Shown here: positions 17,401 to 25,036 of the stretch, one piece after another
Numbering within the stretch: the first letter of the stretch is position 1
Layout of the letters: each line of letters starts with the position of its first letter
DNA from: Xanthobacteraceae bacterium
Lineage (GTDB): Bacteria > Pseudomonadota > Alphaproteobacteria > Rhizobiales > Xanthobacteraceae
Direction: 5' to 3'
DNA: 64,000 nucleotides
Assembly: GCA_023954195.1 (NCBI GenBank)
Contig: JAMLIK010000001.1
Coordinates: 868,001-932,000, forward strand
The notes under the pieces: generated by a model
The model's input: the letters and a program-made list of their open reading frames with translations, nothing else
What the model was told of the DNA's origin: nothing
Databases searched by the model: none
Translations under genes and position numbers: made by a program

Positions 17401-19487
17401 GTGGCGTCGTTCAGTTGCTTCGTCGCATCGGCAACGCGCATCAATTGCGCCGTCGCGCTGTCGCCGTATTCCTTCCAGTGGTCTTTGCCGTAAATCTGGT
17501 AGTTGAGTTGCGCGATCTGCAATTCGACGCCGGACAGGCCGGAGGTCTGGAGATCAAATGCGGCCTTGGCCGCTGCCTTCTGCTCGGCATACGCCTGAGC
17601 CACCCGCTCGGCCTCGACCTTGAGCTTGGCAAACTTTTGCGTCTGCTCGTCGGTGATCTTGCCGCCATTGGCTTGCACGGCCGCAGCTTCCGCCGCTTCG
17701 ACGCGCAACCGCGCATGCGCGCCGACACTCAGTCCGATCGCAGAGGTATTCGCCTTCTGGGCTTCGATCTGGCGCGTCACGCTGTTGATCGCACGATCGA
17801 CGGCGTCGGTTGCATCCTCGTGCTTTTTCTTCTGATCGTCGATGTTTTTCGACGTGTCCTTAATGACGGCGTTGTAGACCGCGTTTGTCTGCGCGGCGGC
17901 GGCCGTCACCGCATTAGCGTTTTTCAGACCCGCCGCCAGCCGATCGACGGCAGCGGCGCGGGCATCCGTTCCCTTCGCCATCTCAGCGGGATCGCTGGTG
18001 ATACCGTGTTGCTTTTCCGCCGCCGCGCGGCTTTCGGGCGTCGTCGTGTTCCTGATAAACCAGTCACCGACCGTATTCGCACCTTGCTGGATCAAGCCCC
18101 AGAATGCCATCAGGTCATGCAGATCGGTCTTGCCGATCGCAATCGCCAGATTTGTCGCCCCGTCGACCGCCAGCGCGATTTGCTCGACGATGGCAACCCA
18201 CGCCTCTTGCATCTTAACGCCGGCGGCGGTGAGCAGGTCCTGAATCGGGTGCCAACGCTGTTCGAGGATGGCGACGGCCGCCTCATATCGTCGCTGCAAA
18301 TCCAGCGCGCGACCGATATCAGCGTCCGAAACAAGTTGCGTGTCGCTCAGCTTGTCGGCCGACGCTTGGAGATTGTGCAGATACTCCGAATCTTGCCGCA
18401 GCCGCGCCGTGATCTCCGGGCCAAATGCTGTCCCGGCGATATCCAACGCGGCAAGCCGCTGCCCTTTCTGCATCGCCTCGTCGATCAGCCTGACGATGGC
18501 GCGAAAGCGCTCCTCGGTCGTGTTCGCCAGCGCATAGGCGGTCACACCGCCATTCTCACCGAAGTTTCCGGCCTTGAGGTGCTGATCGATCCGCTGTTGC
18601 AGGTCGCTGCCGCCGAGCTTTTCCGTCGCCGCCTCATTGAGGCGCTTGAGCGCGGCGGTCAGCGTATCGACCGGAATTTTTGCGTCCTGCGCCGCCTTGG
18701 TGAGTTTCTGGAAAAACGACGTTGACAGATCAACGGCCGCCGCCTTTTCCGCAATCTGCCGATATTCGTCGAGCTTCTTCCCGCCCAGCTCCCACGCCTC
18801 GCCGACCATCTTGATCGCGTCGTAAACCAGCATGGCGGTGCCGAGCAGCCGCAGCGCCGGCAACAGCCGGCCGAGGATCGACCCGGCAACGCCGGCGATG
18901 GTCGGATTCCACGCCGCCATCGCCGCGCCGACAGTCGCAACCTGTCCCGCGAGCGGCGTCAACGCCGTGGAACTACGCGCCGCGATCGCACTGAGCTCCA
19001 CGAGTCCCCTGCCCGCGAGATTGGTGCCGCGCACCGCGCCGGTGGCGGCGGCCTCGATCGCAGTCGTGGATGCGGCGAGCGCCGGGCCGACCAGACTATT
19101 CACCAGCCCACGGAACTTCGGCGACACGAGATAGGCCGCCTCCCCCGCCGATTTGACGTGATTGGCCCATTCGGCCCACTTCAGACCGTCCTCGCTGATC
19201 GAGCGGTGATTGTCATTGGCCGCCTGCGTCGACGCGGCGAGCGTGCTGACGTTGGCCAGCATCAGGCGGTTGTATTCGGCCTGTTGACGGTTCATCAGTT
19301 CATATTGCCGCTGCAACGAGGCCATGCGCGATTCAAAAGCACCCGACTGACGCTCGGCGCTCGTCGCCTGCTTCGCGGTCGCTTCATAGGCCGCGCCCAT
19401 CGCATTGAGCTGACCGGTCGCGCGATCGGCACCATTGCTGGTGACCTCGACACGCAACCGCCGCACTGCTTCCTGCACCGTTGCCAC
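14427..19487 (-). CDS. Tail tape measure protein with C-terminal EF-hand loops
   Basis: 1686 aa; sets tail length and is ejected during infection. At about 0.15 nm per residue it predicts a tail near 250 nm. The N-terminal third is coiled-coil (SLQRQYELMNRQQAEYNRLML) with a hydrophobic stretch near 195-230 and a Gly/Ala membrane-like stretch near 780-810. About residues 1300-1395 hold three EF-hand-like loops: DANKNGIVSQLE, DTNTSQSIDLAE and DTDNSGSISRLD, with acidic or polar residues at 1, 3, 5, 9 and 12. Low-complexity Ser/Thr/Asn heptads follow. GTG 19487 is the start. See finding on calcium binding. Confidence 0.93.
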   Translation of the reverse strand: MATVQEAVRRLRVEVTSNGADRATGQLNAMGAAYEATAKQATSAERQSGAFESRMASLQRQYELMNRQQAEYNRLMLANVSTLAASTQAANDNHRSISEDGLKWAEWANHVKSAGEAAYLVSPKFRGLVNSLVGPALAASTTAIEAAATGAVRGTNLAGRGLVELSAIAARSSTALTPLAGQVATVGAAMAAWNPTIAGVAGSILGRLLPALRLLGTAMLVYDAIKMVGEAWELGGKKLDEYRQIAEKAAAVDLSTSFFQKLTKAAQDAKIPVDTLTAALKRLNEAATEKLGGSDLQQRIDQHLKAGNFGENGGVTAYALANTTEERFRAIVRLIDEAMQKGQRLAALDIAGTAFGPEITARLRQDSEYLHNLQASADKLSDTQLVSDADIGRALDLQRRYEAAVAILEQRWHPIQDLLTAAGVKMQEAWVAIVEQIALAVDGATNLAIAIGKTDLHDLMAFWGLIQQGANTVGDWFIRNTTTPESRAAAEKQHGITSDPAEMAKGTDARAAAVDRLAAGLKNANAVTAAAAQTNAVYNAVIKDTSKNIDDQKKKHEDATDAVDRAINSVTRQIEAQKANTSAIGLSVGAHARLRVEAAEAAAVQANGGKITDEQTQKFAKLKVEAERVAQAYAEQKAAAKAAFDLQTSGLSGVELQIAQLNYQIYGKDHWKEYGDSATAQLMRVADATKQLNDATREAFSSLASGLASGKLGVEELTSAFGGLATKLASGTLNRLFDALGSGDFSKVFGSQDLASGAGAMSTIGSGLNGYKSGDPAMGALSGALAGAQFGPVGAVVGGLAGAFGGFLGKTDQLRKARAEWEKSAPAFQAFLTQMSTGAQGELSQTFAQMTTQVRTFIEQAQKAHDQASVDLATDAYNNKIWRDTAAFRQSFQGMLDAINDGFGPASPFATGADNIKQVATQLKQFIDDIRISYANDPIAAAAGHKPLVAGGGESQIEQATKAARDYLATLLGIAPTYSDVTAAILTLQGKAVQLQSSLTDLGMSAADAANTIQFGVAAAMQQFAAKFTDDLTVRLNAAQGKSYLNDTASLLKQYQSDLNDAKQLGVDQALVAAVFTAEAQKIVDDAGLIGDAFSDFTKQFPTLANVVTESSAALAQAAQEQADALKKQQDALNSSAKSITDYVNGLLVGAQSSLSPAQRLNAASAAYNTTLALAQTGDADAQSKISQDAENYRQAAQAMYGSASGYQTVLNQITSQLLNLPAVQATTDPVVQATRDVLTAVQATTAAVNAMSSSLAAGIAANSPSLIASAFLNSGATGLTYAQFVAGFPAGLATDSKLQTLYTALDANKNGIVSQLELLQAALKPAIDSGNAAAIASALSTYFNKIDTNTSQSIDLAEMQSALAGMASVSALRDMFTRLDTDNSGSISRLDLIKAATDATSTATQNTYTATTTTNSLITASNTLQTSANTLSSAANSLLDSAKSWLNSINTLTSTQNGILQTSKDQLDLLNWQLGTSVSQSPITRVVGDSTEYAYTGWNTMNQALNKIVANTYATASNTYALVHVNSNAKMLPHYTGALASGGWITGGVPGADSVPLADGKTLGMPGEYVVRRDVAQANKSWLPQFNETGQLPRMPMMPTLASMPSPTFAWPVAAGNDNGDIRALRDEVRELRRTVAALLADGNRINADGHARTAGEVREQTGEMSKQERRQSRAIAGAAGRGKQ

Positions 19488-19488
19488 G

Positions 19489-20157
19489 TCAGTTCCTCAA
19501 GGTCACGATGATCGACGGCACGCGCAACTCGCGCTCCATCGCGTTCGCCGCCCGGCTCGCGGGACCGCGCACCGGCACATATTTCAGCAGCGCGCCGGCA
19601 AGCGGTGCGCGATAGGAAAACCGGATGTTGGCGACGTTGCCGAATCGCGCTTTCGCATCGTCGGCCGTGCGCTCGTAAATCCGGTTTGGAACCGACACGA
19701 CGAAGTCGCGGCCGGACTTCGTTTTCCCGATCTCGATTTTGTGCGCATATGGCACCGGATTGAGAAACACGTATTGGGCGGCCGGCGGGACATCGCCGCC
19801 GATCGGCACCTCGGCATCGTCAGCAAACAGCGTATGTGAATCCCGATACCGGCCCGAAACCACTGGAGATCGCTCTTGCAGGGTCCGGCCGATCCACGCC
19901 AACACGTCGCCGATCACCGCCCAATCGGCGACGATGACGCCGCCGTCCAGCTTGACGCTCGACAGAGGCGCTCCGAGCCGTCCATCGACGGATACCGATG
20001 GCGGCGGCACCCGGCCGAGAACGCGCCGGTTGGCCGCGTCGACCTCCGTGATCTCGGCGGCGGCGAATTGCGCCACCGCCGCGCGCACCGCAGCCGACGA
20101 CATGTCGGAGACGATGCTGGCCGCGTCAAATGCGTCGAAGGTCGACTTGATCGTCAT
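19489..20157 (-). CDS. Phage tail structural protein upstream of the tape measure
   Basis: 222 aa, cytoplasmic, no membrane segment. N terminus MTIKSTFDAFDAASIVSDMSSAAVRA. The later part (SYRAPLAGALLKYVPVRGP) is Arg-rich. ATG 20157 overlaps the stop of the frameshifted chaperone product as ATGA, so it is translationally coupled to it. Genes here in other siphoviruses encode minor tail or tail-completion proteins; no family identity is claimed. Confidence 0.7.
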   Translation of the reverse strand: MTIKSTFDAFDAASIVSDMSSAAVRAAVAQFAAAEITEVDAANRRVLGRVPPPSVSVDGRLGAPLSSVKLDGGVIVADWAVIGDVLAWIGRTLQERSPVVSGRYRDSHTLFADDAEVPIGGDVPPAAQYVFLNPVPYAHKIEIGKTKSGRDFVVSVPNRIYERTADDAKARFGNVANIRFSYRAPLAGALLKYVPVRGPASRAANAMERELRVPSIIVTLRN

Positions 20158-20986
20158 TTGCGCTTGCTTTTCTCGGTCTTTTGCCGCTCGGCGTCGGCTT
20201 CCGATTGCACGACAGCACGGATATGGCCGAGCCGGATCATCGCCCGCGCCTCCCACGGCTCAACATCGACCCGCATCCGGTCGCACCAAGCCGTGAGCCC
20301 TTCCCATGTGGCGACGGGCGGTCCCATGCCGCCTGATGCCATGCCGAACGCAAACTCCTGAAACCATCCCCACAAATATGTGAGGCATGTCGGACATTCG
20401 GGGCCGGCTGTCGTAACGACAGCCGGACCCGGCTTTTTGCCGAGTTTTGCAAAGACGGAAGCCGCGACATCCGCGTGCTCCGCCTCAGAACCGCCCGCGC
20501 CTAGCTGGCGGCTGCTTCGGAAGGCGTGCTCGGCGAAGTCGTAGAGGTCTTCGCAGAGCGCTTGATAAAATTTGCGGCGTTATTCGCAGCCGTCCACGGC
20601 TGCATAAACAGCCATCCCATATTCGGCGCGCCGTAAAGCTCAGCCGCGTTTTCCTCGGTGCACGGCACGTTCAGCGGCGCGCGCGTTTCGGGATCGACGA
20701 GATACCAGCCCTTGGTCAGCCGCGCGCACTTGGCGATATTCTGCTCAAGCTGATCATCGTCCTCGATCATTCCATTCCGGCTCTTGCGCGCCTTGCGGAA
20801 CATGACCGCACGCTGCTCTTTGTCGAAAGCGCGGCCGACATCGCCATCAGCGGCAAGCACGTCGATATAGGCGGCCTTGCCGCTCTTGTCGCGGAGCACC
20901 ACGTCGGTGACAGCGTCGATGATTTCGACGCGGTAGGTTTCGACAGCGACGGCGGTCGCCGTGAGCGATCCGAATTTATTCGTCAT
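20154..20986 (-). CDS. Tail assembly chaperone -1 frameshift fusion (gpGT-like)
   Basis: Predicted fusion of about 277 aa made by -1 ribosomal frameshifting, as in lambda gpG-gpT. The first 140 codons are read in the frame of the 20501-20986 chaperone. Slippage on A AAT TTT (minus strand 20573-20567) then continues in the -1 frame to the stop at 20154. The -1 frame reads through the zero-frame TAG and gives convincing protein (QALCEDLYDFAEHAF, then CPTCLTYLWGWFQEF, then LTAWCDRMRVDVEPWEARAM). The zero-frame tail is low complexity (KTSTTSPSTPSEAAAS). The fusion would chaperone the tape measure in the cytoplasm. Confidence 0.78.
20501..20986 (-). CDS. Tail assembly chaperone (gpG-like), zero-frame product
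   Basis: 161 aa; short, abundant partner of the tail chaperone. Domain: MTNKFGSLTATAVAVETYRVEIID, KAAYIDVLAADGDVGRAF, then the conserved-looking helical region NAANFIKRSAK before a Ser/Thr/Pro tail. AAGGA lies upstream of ATG 20986. The tail tube gene is immediately upstream and the tape measure is downstream, which is the standard place for this pair. Frameshifted extension is described separately. Confidence 0.8.
   Translation of the reverse strand: MTNKFGSLTATAVAVETYRVEIIDAVTDVVLRDKSGKAAYIDVLAADGDVGRAFDKEQRAVMFRKARKSRNGMIEDDDQLEQNIAKCARLTKGWYLVDPETRAPLNVPCTEENAAELYGAPNMGWLFMQPWTAANNAANFIKRSAKTSTTSPSTPSEAAAS
20567..20573 (-). promoter_or_regulatory. Predicted -1 slippery heptamer A AAT TTT
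   Basis: On the coding strand the zero-frame codons are AAT TTT (20572-20567), preceded by an A, fitting X XXY YYZ. The zero frame closes at TAG 24 codons downstream, while the -1 frame is open from here to 20154. Confidence 0.78.
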
Positions 20987-21040
20987 AGGATTTTTCCTTG
21001 GCGGAGGTGGAGCGGGACCGCCCGCCAGCGGCCCCGTCCC

Positions 21041-21054
21041 GATTTGCGCAAATC
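21041..21054. repeat. 14-bp perfect palindrome in the tail-gene spacer
   Basis: GATTTGCGCAAATC is a perfect palindrome in the 117-bp gap between the tail tube stop and the chaperone start. It may be an internal regulatory or processing element for the high-level tail-tube transcript, or chance. Confidence 0.4.
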
Positions 21055-21103
21055 ACCCGGCCATGCAGCCGAGTGGGGTTCCCCGTAGCGGCGGGGATTC
21101 GTG

Positions 21104-22360
21104 TTACGCCGCGATCGTTGTATCCACAATCATCATGGTGGTGGACTGCACCCCCGGCGTGCTGCCGAAATAGCGCCCCGCTTCGAACTGACACTGGATC
21201 GCCTTCGCCTTGTTGACGTCGCTCTCCGAGTTTGAGTTGATCTTGATGCGCGGCAGGAAGAACACGTTCGCCGGCGCATTCGCCGCATTCGATGCCGGCA
21301 GATAGGCCAGCAGGCTCAACTCCGTTTCGTTGTCGAAGGCGCTGAGCACCACGCCATCTGTCAGGAACACGGTGAAATCACCATTCACCACGGCCTCGCC
21401 GAGCAGGATGCCCTGCACGAGCCCTTTCGGATTGATCCCCTTCGCGGCCTCGGCCTGCAAATCCACCTTGATGTTGAGACCGGTGATGACGCCGATGGTA
21501 TTGCCGCCCAGCATCAGCAGCCCTTGCATCGACGTCGGAATATCCGTGGTGGTCTCAACCGTCGGCGCGGTGAAAAACGGCGCGGAGCCGCCGGTCAAGG
21601 TCTGGCGGTTGCGGCCGAGAATGTTGAAATTCAAGCCGACGTTGGCATTGACGCCGACCGACAGATCGAAGCCGCTGACGCGGTTTTCGGTGTAAAGCCG
21701 CGACAGCCCGACATCCGCGTTGTAGACCTCAAGCGCCAGCTTGTAGTCGGTGCGGCCGGTCGCCGGCATGATCAGCGATTTGCCGAGGCTGGCCATATTC
21801 CACGAACCGGTGTCGGCCGATGCCTGCGCCGGCGAAGGATAGACGCTGATGGTCTTGTTGCCGGTGCCGCCAATCGCCGTGATCAGATAGTTGACGTTGT
21901 TGTTGGCGGTGACAGTGAGGCCGGTGAAATTCAGCACTTGCCCGACGCGATAGCCCTTGGCCACGGCGTCGCCGCTGCCGAGCGTGATGGTGCCGAGTGT
22001 CGCATCAAACGCCAGGCTGGTGAAATCGGTTTTCGTCGCCGTCACCGCCGCCGTCCACGAGCTGCGCAGCGCCGCGGCAAACAGATCGGCATGGGTGCCG
22101 GGGCTCAGAAAGCCGTTGATGGTACCGGACACAGTTCGGCTGCCGTGCTTGCCCATCGGCTGCTGAGCATCCTGCCGCTTTTCGTTCGGACGATAGCTGT
22201 CCTTCGCAAGCGACAGATTATGCGACACGTGGCGCAGGATTTGTCCGCCAGACGCGCCGGGGGCGGTCGACGTGACCGGCTCCGTGGTCGCATCGATCGC
22301 GGCGGATGCGTAAAGCTTATAAGACAGTCGTTCGGTGACGGACTCTGCAAGGCCGGCCAT
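21104..22360 (-). CDS. Major tail tube protein
   Basis: 418 aa, repeated subunit of the tail tube. The N terminus (MAGLAESVTERLSYKLYASAAIDATTEP) is followed by SGGQILRHVSHNLSLAKDSYRPNEKRQDAQQ. The C-terminal half is beta-rich (TGLNIKVDLQAEAAKGINPKG, LPRIKINSNSESDVNKAKAIQCQFEAGRYFGS). FTGLTVTANNNVNYLITAIG repeats suggest an inserted Ig-like beta-sandwich. ATG 22360 has AGGAGA upstream; a longer frame from 22405 is not needed. Position next to the chaperone pair supports the assignment. Confidence 0.82.
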   Translation of the reverse strand: MAGLAESVTERLSYKLYASAAIDATTEPVTSTAPGASGGQILRHVSHNLSLAKDSYRPNEKRQDAQQPMGKHGSRTVSGTINGFLSPGTHADLFAAALRSSWTAAVTATKTDFTSLAFDATLGTITLGSGDAVAKGYRVGQVLNFTGLTVTANNNVNYLITAIGGTGNKTISVYPSPAQASADTGSWNMASLGKSLIMPATGRTDYKLALEVYNADVGLSRLYTENRVSGFDLSVGVNANVGLNFNILGRNRQTLTGGSAPFFTAPTVETTTDIPTSMQGLLMLGGNTIGVITGLNIKVDLQAEAAKGINPKGLVQGILLGEAVVNGDFTVFLTDGVVLSAFDNETELSLLAYLPASNAANAPANVFFLPRIKINSNSESDVNKAKAIQCQFEAGRYFGSTPGVQSTTMMIVDTTIAA

Positions 22361-22460
22361 GGCAAGTTCTCCTATGTGGGTTTGATTTTCAGATGCACAG
22401 CTCACCCCACATCGAGATCCGATGCAGGGTGGCGAAACGCCGAAAAGTGGGTGTTACCCG

Positions 22461-23402
22461 TTATTTTTGCTGTTCGCGAACCAGTGCGGCAATCGTCTCT
22501 AGCCGATCGACAAATTCGGCAAGAACGGTCAGGCTTGAGTTTCCGCTGGGAATTGGGCCGACTATTTCATTCAACAGCGACCGCCATTTTCCAGTCAGCA
22601 TTCTCCGGCGCTTACCAAGCTCTTTCCGTTTGACCAACAAGCCTTCTCGATATTGGTCATTAAGCCAAAGGTCACGTTTCGAGCGCGACTGCTTCGCTCG
22701 ATAATCGGCCGATGAGTGCCAGACGGCAGCCATACTTTCACTCATTCGCTCGCGCTTGTCCGGAGAGCACAGCGTCTCTCGTAACGATGCTGATATCTTC
22801 TCTTTTTGCTGAGGCGAGATGCCGCGCAGAGCTCTACTGCGGAGTTCATTCGTTCTCCACGCGTCGTCGCTCCATAGCTCCTTCATTCGCCTCCGCAAGA
22901 TTGTCTTGGCGTGAGTTCGGGATACCTCCTTCTTATTTGGAGATGCTGACCCCTTCATGCTCTCACAAAGCGCCGCACGTTTCTGCGGATCGGCCCACCT
23001 TTTTGCCATCGCTACGGATTGCTTTGATCTCACACTCGGGGATGGATCAGCGACTCCATCCCCGCCCTTTGTCAAATTGAGAAGAAGACCATTCCCGATA
23101 TCTACGCGCCCTAACCTATCGATCAATTCTACTTCGCGATCCGCCGCACTCATCCAATCGTCATGCCAACTATCGAACTCGTAGCCGACTCCGAGGCCGC
23201 GCTCCCAGATCGCGCGTATCGTCTCAATCTTCGGGGATGTGGCCGTTGTTCTGGCCTCTTTTTCGTGCATGCGTATGCGGCGGCCTCGTCCGCACCCAAC
23301 ATAGAAGGGCTCGCCTGTCGGCCGCGTCAGTATGTAGACATAGAATTTTAATGGATTCTCTTTGATATCCCTCAAACAGGCTTGTAACGTTCGCCCAGCC
23401 AT
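22461..23402 (-). CDS. GIY-YIG homing endonuclease
   Basis: 313 aa. The N-terminal GIY-YIG catalytic domain (about residues 15-95) has FYVYIL, PFYVGCGRGRRIRMHEKEA, and ELIDRLG. The rest is a basic DNA-binding region with short repeats (SKQSVAMAKRW, SGSASPNKKEVSRTHAK, REGLLVKRKELGKRRRML) like NUMOD-type modules. It is a free-standing selfish gene between the head-tail completion and tail tube genes. It is not expected to help virion assembly. Confidence 0.85.
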   Translation of the reverse strand: MAGRTLQACLRDIKENPLKFYVYILTRPTGEPFYVGCGRGRRIRMHEKEARTTATSPKIETIRAIWERGLGVGYEFDSWHDDWMSAADREVELIDRLGRVDIGNGLLLNLTKGGDGVADPSPSVRSKQSVAMAKRWADPQKRAALCESMKGSASPNKKEVSRTHAKTILRRRMKELWSDDAWRTNELRSRALRGISPQQKEKISASLRETLCSPDKRERMSESMAAVWHSSADYRAKQSRSKRDLWLNDQYREGLLVKRKELGKRRRMLTGKWRSLLNEIVGPIPSGNSSLTVLAEFVDRLETIAALVREQQK

Positions 23403-23474
23403 ATTCGCGCTCCTACGCGTATGTGGTTAGGGCCGGCCCTATGCGTCAACATGGGGTCGGCCCGCTCAATTTGG

Positions 23475-24005
23475 TCACCCAATCAAATCAAACGTGAATG
23501 CTATACCAACTCCAGCCCAAAAGTAATTGCCGGCTTCGTTATCCATGCCGGGTACCGCGATTTCCGAACCCGGCCCGCCCGGATAGACCGTCGCGCTGTC
23601 GACGGTGACGCCGTTGTCGCGGTAAGCACGAAACAGGCTCGCGAAGTGCTCGGCGAAGTCGGTCGCGACCCGCTGGCCCCAGCCATTAGGGACAAACACA
23701 AGAATGTCCGCCTCGGCCGGGTTGCGATGCCGGTTCGCGCCGCGCCCGCCGCCGATTTCAATCACATCCGAGCGCTGCGCGGTGAACACGGTGTAGACAA
23801 ACGGCGCCGGCTGATCCGGCAGCGGCGGGCCGAACTCGCCGAACCAGCGATAGACCAGCGGCGCATGCGGCGGCCGGCCGGTCCACGGCAGTTCGCCCCA
23901 CGGCAGCGCGCCGAAATCGATCTCATCCGGGATGCGCGGATCGAGCGGTACATTCGCCTCCATCACCGATCGGATGACGTCATAAGCCTCGGACGCTGTG
24001 GTCAT
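23475..24005 (-). CDS. Tail terminator/completion protein
   Basis: 176 aa. PWGELPWTGRPPHAPLVYRWFGEF and ERTATFTLFVFVPNG-like beta strands (DILVFVPNGWGQRVATDFAEHFASLFRAY) match the small alpha/beta fold of tail terminator (gpU/DUF4128-like) proteins, which cap the tail and join it to the head. Its start shares an A with the stop of the preceding joining protein (TGATG). A homing endonuclease gene separates it from the tail tube gene. Confidence 0.7.
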   Translation of the reverse strand: MTTASEAYDVIRSVMEANVPLDPRIPDEIDFGALPWGELPWTGRPPHAPLVYRWFGEFGPPLPDQPAPFVYTVFTAQRSDVIEIGGGRGANRHRNPAEADILVFVPNGWGQRVATDFAEHFASLFRAYRDNGVTVDSATVYPGGPGSEIAVPGMDNEAGNYFWAGVGIAFTFDLIG

Positions 24006-24409
24006 CAGCCCACCGCATGGATCTCGATTGCGATCAACCGGCCTTCCGGCATTCGCTTCATGACGTGCTTGATGGCGCTTTCCTTGCCAAAGCGCGTCCT
24101 GCCCTCTTTCATGGGTGGCGTCGCATCTCGAACATCGAACCCGGTGAAGCCGGTTACCAGCTTGTCCGTCATCATGATCGGCAACATTGGCCCGAGCGTA
24201 TCGACCAGACAGATCGCCGTCAGATCGCCTTGCGCGATGGACCCGACCAGTTCTTTCGATTCAAAGTAGCGCACGTATGCTCGCGTGAGCGTATCCACAC
24301 CCTGATTGTTCGGGCCCGCAGCGCCGCTGTACCGCCGGATCGCGATCCACTGTCCCGACTTCGCGATCTTGCTCCGATATTGACTGAGCAACTGATCGGC
24401 GCGGCTCAC
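24005..24409 (-). CDS. Head-tail joining protein
   Basis: 134 aa, N-terminal helix (MSRADQLLSQYRSKIAKSGQWIAIRR) and beta-rich remainder (SIAQGDLTAICLVDTL, RLIAIEIHAVG). Its size and place between the connector and terminator suit a head-tail joining protein that closes the portal vertex. GTG 24409 overlaps the previous stop (GTGA). Confidence 0.65.
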   Translation of the reverse strand: MSRADQLLSQYRSKIAKSGQWIAIRRYSGAAGPNNQGVDTLTRAYVRYFESKELVGSIAQGDLTAICLVDTLGPMLPIMMTDKLVTGFTGFDVRDATPPMKEGRTRFGKESAIKHVMKRMPEGRLIAIEIHAVG

Positions 24410-25029
24410 GAAAACACCCGATACGTCGACAGTAGAGCCTTCACAGCCGCATCAATGGCAGCGCCGGCGTTGCCACCGACAACGTAGTTGGTCGAGCCGA
24501 TCCCATCCTCGGCCTCCTGGCTGACGAACAGATTGCGCTCCGACATCGAGCGCAGATGACTGACCATCAGGGCGATCGCGGAGCGGATGGGCTCCGGCAC
24601 ATCGCTGCCGTCCGGGCCATAACCGGCCGTAAAAGTGATCTCGACGGCGTCGTCACGCTGCGCGGTGCCCGGCCATGACGTGACGGCGACCAGCTCGGGC
24701 CGCGCGCCACCAATCTCCCGGTAGTCAACCGGATCAACCGTCTGCAATGCGCCTGTCCCGTCATAGTATTTGACCGAGTCCACCGAGATCAGCGGCGGCA
24801 GCGGAATGCGGATCGGCTCGCAGGGAAAGCCGGCAAGCAACAACTTCCATTTCTGCGTGTTGAGCGCCCGGCCCAACCACCCGTCTTGCCCGTCGATAGT
24901 TTGACGCGCCGCCTTGACGAATGACTCCATAGCGGCGTCGGCCATTTCCGCGCCGATGCCGAGCCGAGATTTTGCCTCGGCGGCGGTGAGAGGTTCAACC
25001 GCCGGCGGAGTGACGAGGATCAAGCGCAT
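24406..25029 (-). CDS. Head-tail connector (gp6-like)
   Basis: 207 aa. LVTPPAVEPLTAAEAKSRLGIG is the characteristic start of phage connector (gp6/DNA packaging) proteins, followed by the helical dodecamer core (AAMESFVKAARQTIDGQDGWLGRALNTQKW) and EITFTAGYGPDGSDVPEPIRSAIALMVSHLRSM. It binds below the portal and closes the capsid after packaging. Standard position after the portal and before the joining protein. Confidence 0.85.
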   Translation of the reverse strand: MRLILVTPPAVEPLTAAEAKSRLGIGAEMADAAMESFVKAARQTIDGQDGWLGRALNTQKWKLLLAGFPCEPIRIPLPPLISVDSVKYYDGTGALQTVDPVDYREIGGARPELVAVTSWPGTAQRDDAVEITFTAGYGPDGSDVPEPIRSAIALMVSHLRSMSERNLFVSQEAEDGIGSTNYVVGGNAGAAIDAAVKALLSTYRVFS

Positions 25030-25036
25030 CGCACCC

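Noticed and set aside
15894-18725. Two long plus-strand frames (15894-17018 and 17049-18725) antisense to the tape measure
   Set aside because: Arg/Leu/Gly-rich shadow composition and no ribosome sites; the tape measure frame is uninterrupted for 5 kb.
21524-22633. Plus-strand 369-codon frame over the tail tube gene
   Set aside because: Arg/Gly-rich antisense frame spanning two minus genes; no motif.
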